Part shown: positions 23,252 through 31,096 of the stretch, in pieces
Layout: every line of letters begins with the position of its first letter
How positions within the stretch are numbered: position 1 is the stretch's first letter
Origin: an uncultured SAR116 cluster alpha proteobacterium
Lineage (GTDB): Bacteria; Pseudomonadota; Alphaproteobacteria; Puniceispirillales; Marisalimonadaceae
Direction: 5' to 3'
DNA length: 32,632 nt
Assembly: GCA_902619615.1 (NCBI GenBank)
Contig: CACNFD010000020.1
Location: 1 to 32,632, forward strand
Notes under the pieces: model-generated
The model's database searches: none
Seen by the model: the letters and a program-made list of their open reading frames with translations, nothing else
Told to the model about the DNA's origin: nothing
Translations under genes and position numbers: made by a program

Positions 23252-25405
23252 ATGAAGCAATTTAATAGTGGCCCTAGTATTAATACTTACAACAAATTAA
23301 GTCATTGGTTTGATTTTAGTAATCCTGGAATTTTAAAAGTTTACTCTGGTAAAATTGATATAGGTCAGCATATTAGCTCTACACTGGCATTAATTACCTC
23401 TAAAATCACCGAAATTAAATATGATCAAATTGAAATTATTAAATTAAGTACTGATGTTTCACCGGATGAGGGTATTACTGCTAGCAGTTTATCTGTTGCA
23501 AATTCAGGATCTGCTATTAAGGCTGCTTCTATTGCTCTTAAAATAAATTTTTTAAATTATGCATTAGAAAATCTTCAAATTAAAAATGAAGATATACTTT
23601 TTGAAAATGGAGTTATTAAAGATAAGAATTCTAACAAGACTGTTTCTTATTGGGACTTTGCTAAAACTCATAAATTCAAAGATGTTATTATTCCTGAAAT
23701 TTTTGATGAGAACTCTCTTAAAAAAATTAATTATCAAAATAATCAAAAAATAGAATTAAAAACTATCAATGAAATCGTTACAGGAAAATATAAATATGTG
23801 CATGATTTAAATTTTCCTAGAATGTTACATGCCAGGATAGTAAGGCCTCCTTCCTATCACTGCAAATTAATCAAAATAAATGAAGATTTTAAAAAAAGGC
23901 TTTTTGAGAATGAGATTAAACTTTTTGTTAAAGGCTCTTTTGTTGCAATTCTGTCGCTAGATGAATTTTTAGTTATAAAATTTTTGGAAATTGCAAAAAA
24001 TAATATTTTTTGGGAAGAAAAGCATCAATTATCTAATGATAATGTATTTAATTCTCTTGAAAAACATGAAAAGGAAACTTTGTTAGTTAAATCTGGAGGA
24101 GAGGCTTTTTATGAAGAGATACCAGAAAAAAAATCTTTTGATGACCCAAAAATTAAATCATTATCAACAATTTTTAAAAAGAATTATTTAATGCATGGAC
24201 CTATAGGGCCATCTGCAAGTTGCGCTATTTATAATGAAAGTGAATTTACTGTTTTTTCTCATAGCCAATCAATTTTTGCTCTAAAATACTCCATTAGCAA
24301 GTATTTTGATGTTGATCCAAATCTTGTCACTTTGAAATTTATGCCTGGCTCAGGTTGCTATGGTCATAATGGAGCTGATGACGTGGCATTTGAAGCTTCT
24401 GTGATTGCAAAGTCATTTCCTGATCGACATATCTTATTAAAATGGACACGTGAAGATGAACATTCTTGGGAACCTTACGGAAGCGCATCTGTAAATAAAG
24501 TTTTTGGAGCTATTAATGATGATGGAGAAATTGTTTATTGGTCAAATGAGGCTTATTCGGATACATATTTGTCAAGACCATCAGATATAGAATTAAATAA
24601 TTTCACTAGTTATAAATTTTTAACTAATAATTTTGCAAAAATAAAATCAAAACCTAAAACGTCTGCTCATATGGGAATCCATAGAAATTTAGATCCAATA
24701 TATAATTTTAAAGAATGTAGATTAGTAAAAAACTTAGTTCATGATTTGCCATTGAGGACATCTGCATTGCGGACTTTAGGTGCTTTCGCTAATGTAACAG
24801 CGACTGAAAGTTTTTTAAATGATTTGGCATCAGTTAAAAATATAGATCCTTTTGATATTAGAATAAAACATTTAGATGATGAGCGTGCAATAAATGTTCT
24901 TAAAAACCTAAAAAAGAAAATGGAAATTTTTAAATCTAAAGAAGATAGCTTTAGAGGTATAGCTTTTTCAAGATATAAAAATTCTGCAGCATATTGCGCA
25001 GTTGGTATAGAATTAAATGTTAGTGATGACTTAGAAATTAAATTAAATCATGCTTGGATAACAGTAGATGCTGGAGAAATTGCTTATGAAGATGGTATAA
25101 AAGCACAGGTTGAAGGGGGATTTATTCAAGCTGCAAGTTGGACTTTATATGAAGAAGTGATTTTCGATACAAAAGAAATAATTTCTAAAGATTGGGATAG
25201 TTATAAAATTATAGGATTTGATAACATTCCTGTTTTTACTACAAGTGTAATTGATCAAAAAGGTTCTCCTTATTTAGGTGTGGGTGAAGTAGTGGCAGGG
25301 CCTACTGGAGCCGCTATTTCAAACGCATTGTGTAAGGCACTTGGACAAAGAATAAAAATATTGCCATTTACCAAGGATAATATTACCAAAGAATTATTAA
25401 ACTAA
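23252..25405 (+). CDS. Molybdenum hydroxylase large subunit, NicB/IorB-like, no cytochrome domain
   Basis: This 717-residue protein has the IorB-type order: an N-terminal molybdopterin-binding part (YSGKIDIGQHISSTLAL, normally GKVELGQG), an alpha/beta hammerhead near 160-210 (GKYKYVHDLNFPRMLHARIVRPPS), the block KWTREDEHSWEPYG near 405, RTSALRTLGAFANVTATES near 510, and LGVGEVVAGPTGAAI near 685 with the catalytic glutamate. Relatives hydroxylate N-heteroaromatic rings next to nitrogen, such as isoquinoline, nicotinate and quinaldine-type compounds. NicB proteins of pseudomonads carry C-terminal cytochrome c domains; none is present here. Divergence in the usually strict GQG motif makes a new substrate likely. 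The sequence stops at the normal end of the catalytic domain. Confidence 0.85.
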   Translation: MKQFNSGPSINTYNKLSHWFDFSNPGILKVYSGKIDIGQHISSTLALITSKITEIKYDQIEIIKLSTDVSPDEGITASSLSVANSGSAIKAASIALKINFLNYALENLQIKNEDILFENGVIKDKNSNKTVSYWDFAKTHKFKDVIIPEIFDENSLKKINYQNNQKIELKTINEIVTGKYKYVHDLNFPRMLHARIVRPPSYHCKLIKINEDFKKRLFENEIKLFVKGSFVAILSLDEFLVIKFLEIAKNNIFWEEKHQLSNDNVFNSLEKHEKETLLVKSGGEAFYEEIPEKKSFDDPKIKSLSTIFKKNYLMHGPIGPSASCAIYNESEFTVFSHSQSIFALKYSISKYFDVDPNLVTLKFMPGSGCYGHNGADDVAFEASVIAKSFPDRHILLKWTREDEHSWEPYGSASVNKVFGAINDDGEIVYWSNEAYSDTYLSRPSDIELNNFTSYKFLTNNFAKIKSKPKTSAHMGIHRNLDPIYNFKECRLVKNLVHDLPLRTSALRTLGAFANVTATESFLNDLASVKNIDPFDIRIKHLDDERAINVLKNLKKKMEIFKSKEDSFRGIAFSRYKNSAAYCAVGIELNVSDDLEIKLNHAWITVDAGEIAYEDGIKAQVEGGFIQAASWTLYEEVIFDTKEIISKDWDSYKIIGFDNIPVFTTSVIDQKGSPYLGVGEVVAGPTGAAISNALCKALGQRIKILPFTKDNITKELLN

Positions 25406-25448
25406 TTTATCTGTATATTAATCAAAAATTTATTAAGGATCTATTGAG

Positions 25449-27149
25449 ATGACCAAAAAAAAATCAGGCATGTATAAGAACCTAACAAACTATGGGGATA
25501 GTGAGTTTTCGATTTTTTTGAGAAAAGCCTTCATCAAAGGGATGGGTTATTCAGAAGAGATGCTTAAAAAGCCTATTATTGGAATAACTAACACTTACAG
25601 TGACTATAATCCGTGCCATGGAAATGTGCCTGATTTAATAAAAAGTGTGAAGGCTGGGATATTTTCTTCAGGTGCTATTCCACTAGAGTTTCCTACAATA
25701 AGTATTCATGAATCTTTTGCTTATCCAACTTCTATGTATCTAAGAAACTTGATGTCAATTGATACAGAAGAAATGATGAAAGCCCAACCAATGGATGCAT
25801 GTGTTTTAATAGGTGGATGTGATAAAACTGTTCCTGCTCAATTAATGGGTGCGTTTAGTGCAAATATTCCTGCAATTCAACTAGTTACTGGACCTATGCT
25901 TACTGGCTCTCATAGAGGAGAGAGAGTAGGGGCTTGTACTGATTGTAGAGGATATTGGGCAAAATTCAGAGCAGAAGAAATAGATCACGCTGAGATTAAT
26001 GAAGTTAATAATCAGTTAGTACCGACTGTTGGAACATGTGGTGTGATGGGCACTGCAAGCACAATGGCATTAATTACAGAATCTCTTGGAATGATGATAT
26101 CAAATGGTGCATCAGCACCAGCCGTTTCTGCTGAAAGAAGAAGAATTGCAGAGGAAACTGGTAAAGTGGCTGTTAAAATAGCTAATAAATCATTTAACCC
26201 AAAAAGTTTCTTAACTTTAAAAAATTTCAAAAATGCATTGACTGTTTTGTCTGCAATTGGTGGATCAACTAATGGGATTGTTCATTTGACAGCTATGGCT
26301 GGTAGACTTGGGATAAATATTGACCTTAACGAATTTGATAAAATGACAAAAGACACACCCATGATTGTTGACTTAAAGCCATCTGGTTCTGGTTATATGG
26401 AAGATTTGTTTAAATCAGGAGGGCTTCCCAGAATTTTAAATGAATTAAAAGATTACCTTTATTTGGATGCTATTACAGTCACTGGAGAAACTATTCGAGA
26501 AATTATTGACAAAAACAACTATAATTGGAAACAAGAAATAGTAAGAAATGCTGAAGATCCTATTTTTGACAAGGGAAGTATTGCAGTATTGAAAGGAAAC
26601 CTTGCTCCAGGATCTGCAATAATCAAACAATCGGCAGCAAGTAAAGAGCTGTTAATTCATGAAGGTGTTGTTGAGGTATTTGAGAATCTTGAAGACTTAG
26701 CGAATAGAATTGATAGTGATGATTTAAATGTTACTAAAGACAGTATTCTTCTTCTTAAAAACATTGGTCCAATAGGTGCGCCAGGTATGCCTGAAGCTGG
26801 CTTAATACCTATTCCTAAAAAATTAGCCAAGCAAGGAGTTAAGGACATGGTAAGAATTTCTGATGGAAGAATGAGTGGCACTGCAGCAGGTACAATTATT
26901 TTACATGTTTGTCCTGAAGCTGCTGCTGGCGGTACTTTAGGCATTGTAAAGAGTGGCGATATCATTAAATTAGATGTTAAAAAAAGATTATTAGAACTTA
27001 AGTTATCTGATGAAGAAATTGCTTTAAGAAAAAAGAGTAAAAAAAGTAATAAGGAAATTAAAAGAAGAGGGTATGATAAAATATTTCATGAAAGTGTGCT
27101 TCAAGCAGATAAAGGAGCCGACTTTGATTTTTTAAGATCTATAAAATAA
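25449..27149 (+). CDS. IlvD/Edd-family dehydratase, sugar-acid type
   Basis: This 566-residue Fe-S dehydratase has cluster cysteines in YNPCHGN, GGCDKT and GTCGVMGTAST, and a C-terminal swivel domain with RMSGTAAGTIILHVCPEAAAGG. That last block and the overall length resemble pentonate/arabonate/xylonate dehydratases more than dihydroxyacid dehydratase of branched-chain synthesis. It removes water from a 2,3-dihydroxy acid to give a 2-oxo acid. It is the last gene of the plus operon, 43 nt after the molybdenum subunit, and converges on the next gene with a 4-nt gap. Following the HpsN-like alcohol-to-acid oxidation, a dihydroxy-acid substrate would make chemical sense. Confidence 0.9.
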   Translation: MTKKKSGMYKNLTNYGDSEFSIFLRKAFIKGMGYSEEMLKKPIIGITNTYSDYNPCHGNVPDLIKSVKAGIFSSGAIPLEFPTISIHESFAYPTSMYLRNLMSIDTEEMMKAQPMDACVLIGGCDKTVPAQLMGAFSANIPAIQLVTGPMLTGSHRGERVGACTDCRGYWAKFRAEEIDHAEINEVNNQLVPTVGTCGVMGTASTMALITESLGMMISNGASAPAVSAERRRIAEETGKVAVKIANKSFNPKSFLTLKNFKNALTVLSAIGGSTNGIVHLTAMAGRLGINIDLNEFDKMTKDTPMIVDLKPSGSGYMEDLFKSGGLPRILNELKDYLYLDAITVTGETIREIIDKNNYNWKQEIVRNAEDPIFDKGSIAVLKGNLAPGSAIIKQSAASKELLIHEGVVEVFENLEDLANRIDSDDLNVTKDSILLLKNIGPIGAPGMPEAGLIPIPKKLAKQGVKDMVRISDGRMSGTAAGTIILHVCPEAAAGGTLGIVKSGDIIKLDVKKRLLELKLSDEEIALRKKSKKSNKEIKRRGYDKIFHESVLQADKGADFDFLRSIK

Positions 27150-27153
27150 ATTA

Positions 27154-28056
27154 TTAATATAATTTAACATATTTTTTCATATGAGGATAAGTTTGAAAAT
27201 AACTTTCGTGAAAAACATTAGTAACACTTTTAAATTCCTCTAAGCTTTTTTCATCAATAGTATGGATTTTAATATTTTCTGACTTTATTTTTTTTATTAA
27301 AATATGATCTTCATCAATAGCTAATTTTCTTTGATAATTATTTGCTTTTTTTGATTTTTTAATTAAGGATTTCTTATTTAAATTTGTTAATTTATCAAAA
27401 TAATCATTATTTATAACAAATAAACAAAAACCAAACATATGTGATGTTAAAGTTACGAATTCTTGTTTTTTATAAACTCCAAAATTCCAGTAGTTACTTA
27501 AAGGATTTTCTTGTGCATCTATATCATTATTTTCAATAGCTATTTTAAAATCCCTTACGTCTAACGGTTTAGGTGCAAATCCTAATTTTTTAAAAATTTC
27601 TATATGAAGTAGGCTAGGGGTAGTCCTAATTATCTGTCCTTTGCAATCAGAGCGATTTTTGATTAATTTTATTTTAGAACTTATATGTCTAATGCCATTA
27701 TCCCAAACACCTAATAGTTTTAAATTTTTATCTTTTAATTTACCATCTATATAACTAAAGAAATCTGATTTTAATGAATTGTATGCTTCATTTCTGTTAT
27801 TAAATAAATAAGGTAAATCTAAAATTTTGATTTCTGGTAATATTTTCTCAAAATAGCTAGATAACAGGTAGGAAACATGTATTTCTTCATGTTGTGTTTT
27901 TTCAATTAAACTTGAAGCTTTATCTCCATTATTTGTGATATCCATAATAAAATCAATAACGAAATTGTTACTTATTTCACTAATAAAATATTCAACTGAT
28001 TTGGTATGAATTGATGAGGAGCCTTGATAACCACCAATAATTATATTTTGTTTCAA
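27154..28056 (-). CDS. DctP-like TRAP binding-protein homologue lacking a signal peptide
   Basis: This 300-residue protein aligns along its length to DctP solute-binding proteins: it begins at the mature N-terminus (NIIIGGYQGSSSIHTKSVEYF), has LDLPYLFNNRNEAY, CKGQIIRTT with the carboxylate-gripping arginine (R144) and DAQENP with the asparagine (N184). No signal peptide precedes the fold. The start is a TTG at 28056; an in-frame TAG at 28063-28065 rules out an upstream extension in this frame. It follows the amidohydrolase gene by 10 nt. No TRAP permease genes adjoin. It may be a cytoplasmic ligand-binding protein, an enzyme-like relative or a decaying exported protein. Confidence 0.75.
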   Translation of the reverse strand: MKQNIIIGGYQGSSSIHTKSVEYFISEISNNFVIDFIMDITNNGDKASSLIEKTQHEEIHVSYLLSSYFEKILPEIKILDLPYLFNNRNEAYNSLKSDFFSYIDGKLKDKNLKLLGVWDNGIRHISSKIKLIKNRSDCKGQIIRTTPSLLHIEIFKKLGFAPKPLDVRDFKIAIENNDIDAQENPLSNYWNFGVYKKQEFVTLTSHMFGFCLFVINNDYFDKLTNLNKKSLIKKSKKANNYQRKLAIDEDHILIKKIKSENIKIHTIDEKSLEEFKSVTNVFHESYFQTYPHMKKYVKLY

Positions 28057-28066
28057 AGTAGACTAC

Positions 28067-29146
28067 TTATTTAATTTTAAATAATGAGCATGCATTACCA
28101 CCAGTAATCATTTCAATTTGATCTTTTGAAAGTCCTTCAGTTCCCATAACATGTTCTATGGGGTCATCTTCAGCCATATCATATGGGTAGTCAGTTCCCA
28201 TAACAATATGATCAGCACCATATTTATCAATAAGATACTTTAGTTGGTCAAATGAAAACACTACAGTATCAAAATACATTCTTTTTAGGTAATCGGAAGG
28301 CTTGTGCTTAAGATTATTACCTCTACAATCAGGTCTAGCACCCCATGCATGATCAATCCTTGCAGAATATGCGGGAAGATAACCACCACCATGAGCAACA
28401 AAAATTTTTAAATTTGGATTTTTCTCCATTGTCCCATCAAAAATTAAATGATGAAGAGCAGCGGTAGTGTCCATTGGATTGCCAATAATGTTAATAAAAT
28501 AATGATCTTTTAATCTTTCACCTTCTGGATAACCATTAGGATGAAGAAAAATAGGGATATCTAATTTTGTGGCTGTTTCCCAAATACCATCATAAGAAGG
28601 GTGCGATAACTCTTTCCCGTCTTGAAATGTAATAATCTGAAAGCCTCTTATATCAAGTTCATTTACACATCTTTCCATTTCTTTGGCAGCAATATCACCG
28701 TTCTGCATTGGAAGAGTTCCTAATGCAACAAACCTATCTTTTCGATTATTAGCTGTTTCTGAAAGTTTATTATTAATAGTTTCTATAGCTTTATATGCAA
28801 CTTCACTTTTTACATTGCAATAATGTTGGAAAGGAACAGGTATAAGAACTTGAAGATCAATGCCTTGTGAGTCCATTTTTTTTAATCTTGTTTCAACATT
28901 AGTTAAATCCATAAATCTATCTTTAACCTGCTGAATATTTTGATTTGTAGTTATTAGGTTGGCATGTCTAAAAGCAGGGATATCTAGCTGATCAAATAAG
29001 CCTTGCACAATGTCTGCTGCTTCTTGAACATGAAGATGACAATGAGCATCTACAGTTCTAGAATAAGGTCTTATCTCTTTTCCTAATTTTCCTTGATTTC
29101 TTGCAGCTGTACTTCCATAAGGTTTAATGTTCATTACGTAACTCAT
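28067..29146 (-). CDS. Amidohydrolase-2 family hydrolase/decarboxylase (ACMSD-like)
   Basis: This 359-residue TIM-barrel metal enzyme has DAHCHLH near the N-terminus (H35, H37), a metal histidine in IFLHPNG, VAHGGGYLPAY and the final GTDYPYDM aspartate. This is the aminocarboxymuconate-semialdehyde decarboxylase/gamma-resorcylate decarboxylase group, in which members decarboxylate ring-cleavage products or hydrolyse amides and lactones. It is cytoplasmic. ATG 29146 is the longest start; ATG 29134 has a better-placed GAG and would remove four residues. It leads a two-gene unit with the DctP-like protein. Its place at the edge of the island suggests a late step. Confidence 0.85.
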   Translation of the reverse strand: MSYVMNIKPYGSTAARNQGKLGKEIRPYSRTVDAHCHLHVQEAADIVQGLFDQLDIPAFRHANLITTNQNIQQVKDRFMDLTNVETRLKKMDSQGIDLQVLIPVPFQHYCNVKSEVAYKAIETINNKLSETANNRKDRFVALGTLPMQNGDIAAKEMERCVNELDIRGFQIITFQDGKELSHPSYDGIWETATKLDIPIFLHPNGYPEGERLKDHYFINIIGNPMDTTAALHHLIFDGTMEKNPNLKIFVAHGGGYLPAYSARIDHAWGARPDCRGNNLKHKPSDYLKRMYFDTVVFSFDQLKYLIDKYGADHIVMGTDYPYDMAEDDPIEHVMGTEGLSKDQIEMITGGNACSLFKIK

Positions 29147-29252
29147 TTGCTATTAATTTTTTTGTTGATAATTTAATTTACACTAAATATTTTTTTATAT
29201 TAAGATAAATTATTACATTCAAAATAATAATATAAAAATGGAAGGGATAAAG

Positions 29253-29365
29253 ATGATTAAAAAATTTACTATTATAGTTTTACTTCATTAATGTTTTTAT
29301 CAACTGGTTGCAGCACTTATAACTCTATTGTTCCTGATTGGGCAAAAATAGGTGATTCTAAATAA
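29253..29365 (+). pseudogene. Small lipoprotein gene with an apparent one-base deletion
   Basis: ATG at 29253 follows ribosome site AAGGGA at good spacing and reads MIKKFTIIVLLH, then TAA at 29289. Adding one base near 29285 (CTT to CTTT) restores a single frame of 37 codons: basic start, hydrophobic core running into SLMFLSTGC, then a short polar tail (STYNSIVPDWAKIGDSK) and TAA at 29363-29365. The cysteine at the end of the hydrophobic segment is a plausible lipid-attachment site. Either the gene is freshly broken, it uses a frameshift, or a base is missing from the assembly. Function unknown. Confidence 0.6.
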
Positions 29366-29394
29366 AAGTAATTATTGCCACATTTAATCAATTG

Positions 29395-29418
29395 GAAACA
29401 ATGCTTTAGCTGTGTTTC
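29395..29418 (+). terminator. Possible hairpin terminator after the small lipoprotein gene
   Basis: GAAACA (29395-29400) pairs with TGTTTC (29413-29418), with an inner GC/GC pair around a TTTA loop and two mismatches between. A T-rich stretch follows on the plus strand. It lies 29 nt past the restored lipoprotein stop, which supports that gene being, or having been, real. Confidence 0.4.
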
Positions 29419-29507
29419 TTAATATTTTATTTTATTAATATTACTATAATTAAAATAATGTATGTTTTGTTTGAAATATATTTGTCGCATAATATATATT
29501 ATGTAAG

Positions 29508-30296
29508 TTAAATATTAATAACTAATCCGTCATATGCTGGATATGTATTTGGCGGACATAATTTGGTTACAACATCATGATCTGATTCAGGACTTAAATG
29601 AGTTAGATAAGCTACATCTGGATTTAACTTTGCAATCCATTCAAATGATAAATCAAAATGTGCATGAGCCATATGCGGTGACTTTCGTAAGCCTGTTATT
29701 ATTAAAACTTTCATTTTACGTAAGTATTCAAAACTTTTTTCAGGAAATCCTACTACGTCAGTACAATATGCAAATACATCATTAAAAACAAAACCCAATG
29801 TATCGATTACACCATGATTTTGTCTAATAGCATTAATTTTAATATCATTTATATTTATCTCTTCAAAATAGTCTATTTCATGCAATTCTAATGGTGGCTG
29901 AAAGTAAGACTGTGATGTCTCAGATTTGTTAAACAAGTAATTAAATCTTTTTAGTAAAAAACTTGATGTTTCTTTATTTGTAAAAATTTTTATTTTTTCT
30001 CTATTGTAAAAATAAAAAGGACGTAATTCATCTAATCCTGATACGTGGTCAGAGTGACTATGTGTAATAAGCACTGCATCTAATTTTTGAATATTATGTT
30101 CTATAAGTTGGTTTTTTATATCAGGCCCTGCATCTACTAATATAGTTGTATTTTTACTTTGTATGAGAACAGCACATCTTTGTCTTTTATTTTTTGGATT
30201 AGATGGATCACATTTACCCCAACCTAATTGACCTAAAGCAGGAATTCCAACCGATGTACCTGTGCCTAATACAGTAATTTTAATATTATTGTTCAT
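29508..30296 (-). CDS. MBL-fold metallo-hydrolase, PhnP-like
   Basis: This 262-residue metallo-beta-lactamase-fold protein has a GTGTSVGIP start, DAGPDI, the metal motif HSHSDH near residue 79, NHG, and late histidines in HAHFDLS and LTHLSPESDHD. The GTGTSxGxP opening is that of the PhnP/lipoate-like phosphodiesterase subgroup. In many alphaproteobacteria this gene follows metG and tatD, as here. Its start overlaps the tatD stop by 4 nt (ATGA), so translation is coupled. A phosphodiesterase is the best family-level guess; the in vivo substrate is not known. It is housekeeping context, not part of the catabolic island. Confidence 0.85.
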   Translation of the reverse strand: MNNNIKITVLGTGTSVGIPALGQLGWGKCDPSNPKNKRQRCAVLIQSKNTTILVDAGPDIKNQLIEHNIQKLDAVLITHSHSDHVSGLDELRPFYFYNREKIKIFTNKETSSFLLKRFNYLFNKSETSQSYFQPPLELHEIDYFEEININDIKINAIRQNHGVIDTLGFVFNDVFAYCTDVVGFPEKSFEYLRKMKVLIITGLRKSPHMAHAHFDLSFEWIAKLNPDVAYLTHLSPESDHDVVTKLCPPNTYPAYDGLVINI

Positions 30297-31081
30297 GAAC
30301 TAATCTTATCAAAAATTTTTAATGAATTCATGTATAATTGATCAATAAATGTAGAAAAATCACATTTTCTAATATCAGCCAAATGCTTTGCAGTTATTAA
30401 ACAATTTTTTGGTTCATTTACAGAACCTCTAAGTGGCGTTGGAGATAAGTAAGGTGCATCTGTTTCTACAAGAATTTTATCATCAGGTATTAACGTAGCA
30501 ATTTCTTGAATTAATTTTGCAGATTTAAATGTTACAATTCCAGAAAAAGAAATATAAAAACCTAAATTAAGCCCACATAAAGCTAGATCTTTTCCTGAAC
30601 TAAAACAATGAAGAATTGCTTTAAAAGGTCCATTTTTGAATTCATTCTCTAAAATATTAATCATATCTTTATCAGCATCTCTAGCATGAATAATTAATGG
30701 TAGATTAGTTGCTCTAGATACGTTTATTTGAGTAATAAAAGACGCCTTTTGCTTTACTTTACTGTCATTTCCATAATGATAATCTAACCCACACTCCCCT
30801 ATCCCAACACATTTTTCATTTTTTGAAAGATTAAGTATCATTTCGTAATTTGAGTTATTTTTATCTTTTAAAACCTCATTTGGATGCACACCAACAGTAT
30901 GATAAACTTCTTTATAATTTTTTGATATTTTAATTATTTTATCAATTTTATTAAGGTTTGTTGATATGGTGACAATTCTTTTAACACGATTTTCTAAGGC
31001 ATTTTTTAAGACTTCATCTAGTCTATTATGTAATTCTGGAAAATCTAAATGTGCATGTGTATCAATTAAATAATTTTTCAT
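30293..31081 (-). CDS. tatD: TatD-family metal-dependent hydrolase (DNase)
   Basis: This 262-residue protein has all TatD signatures: DTHAHLDF at the start, the metal-binding glutamate in GIGECGLDYHYG, PLIIHARDAD, LHCFSSG and VETDAPYLSP. Family members are 3'-5' exonucleases or DNA-processing enzymes linked to repair. It stands between metG (15 nt upstream) and the metallohydrolase (4-nt overlap), the common alphaproteobacterial order. Length is normal. Confidence 0.95.
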   Translation of the reverse strand: MKNYLIDTHAHLDFPELHNRLDEVLKNALENRVKRIVTISTNLNKIDKIIKISKNYKEVYHTVGVHPNEVLKDKNNSNYEMILNLSKNEKCVGIGECGLDYHYGNDSKVKQKASFITQINVSRATNLPLIIHARDADKDMINILENEFKNGPFKAILHCFSSGKDLALCGLNLGFYISFSGIVTFKSAKLIQEIATLIPDDKILVETDAPYLSPTPLRGSVNEPKNCLITAKHLADIRKCDFSTFIDQLYMNSLKIFDKISS

Positions 31082-31096
31082 TTTAAGAAAGCAACT

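Larger units (their letters stand above)
29147..29507. other. Longest gene-poor spacer in the window
   Basis: This 361-nt AT-rich spacer lies between the divergent amidohydrolase gene and the convergent metallohydrolase gene. It holds a broken small lipoprotein gene on the plus strand (29253-29365), a probable hairpin terminator behind it (29395-29418), and a 16-bp perfect AT-rich palindrome (29488-29503) just before the metallohydrolase stop. I see no tRNA or other RNA gene and no ATCA-N7-TGAT site. Confidence 0.7.

Noticed and set aside
22774-25405. A standard nicotinate (nic) pathway
   Set aside because: Clear NicX dioxygenase and maleamate amidase genes are missing, and the NicB-like subunit lacks the cytochrome domain, so only the hydroxylase family is claimed.
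29488-29503. 16-bp perfect palindrome CATAATATATATTATG before the metallohydrolase stop
   Set aside because: It is almost purely AT with no T run behind it on the minus strand; it could be a weak end-of-transcript hairpin but cannot be supported.
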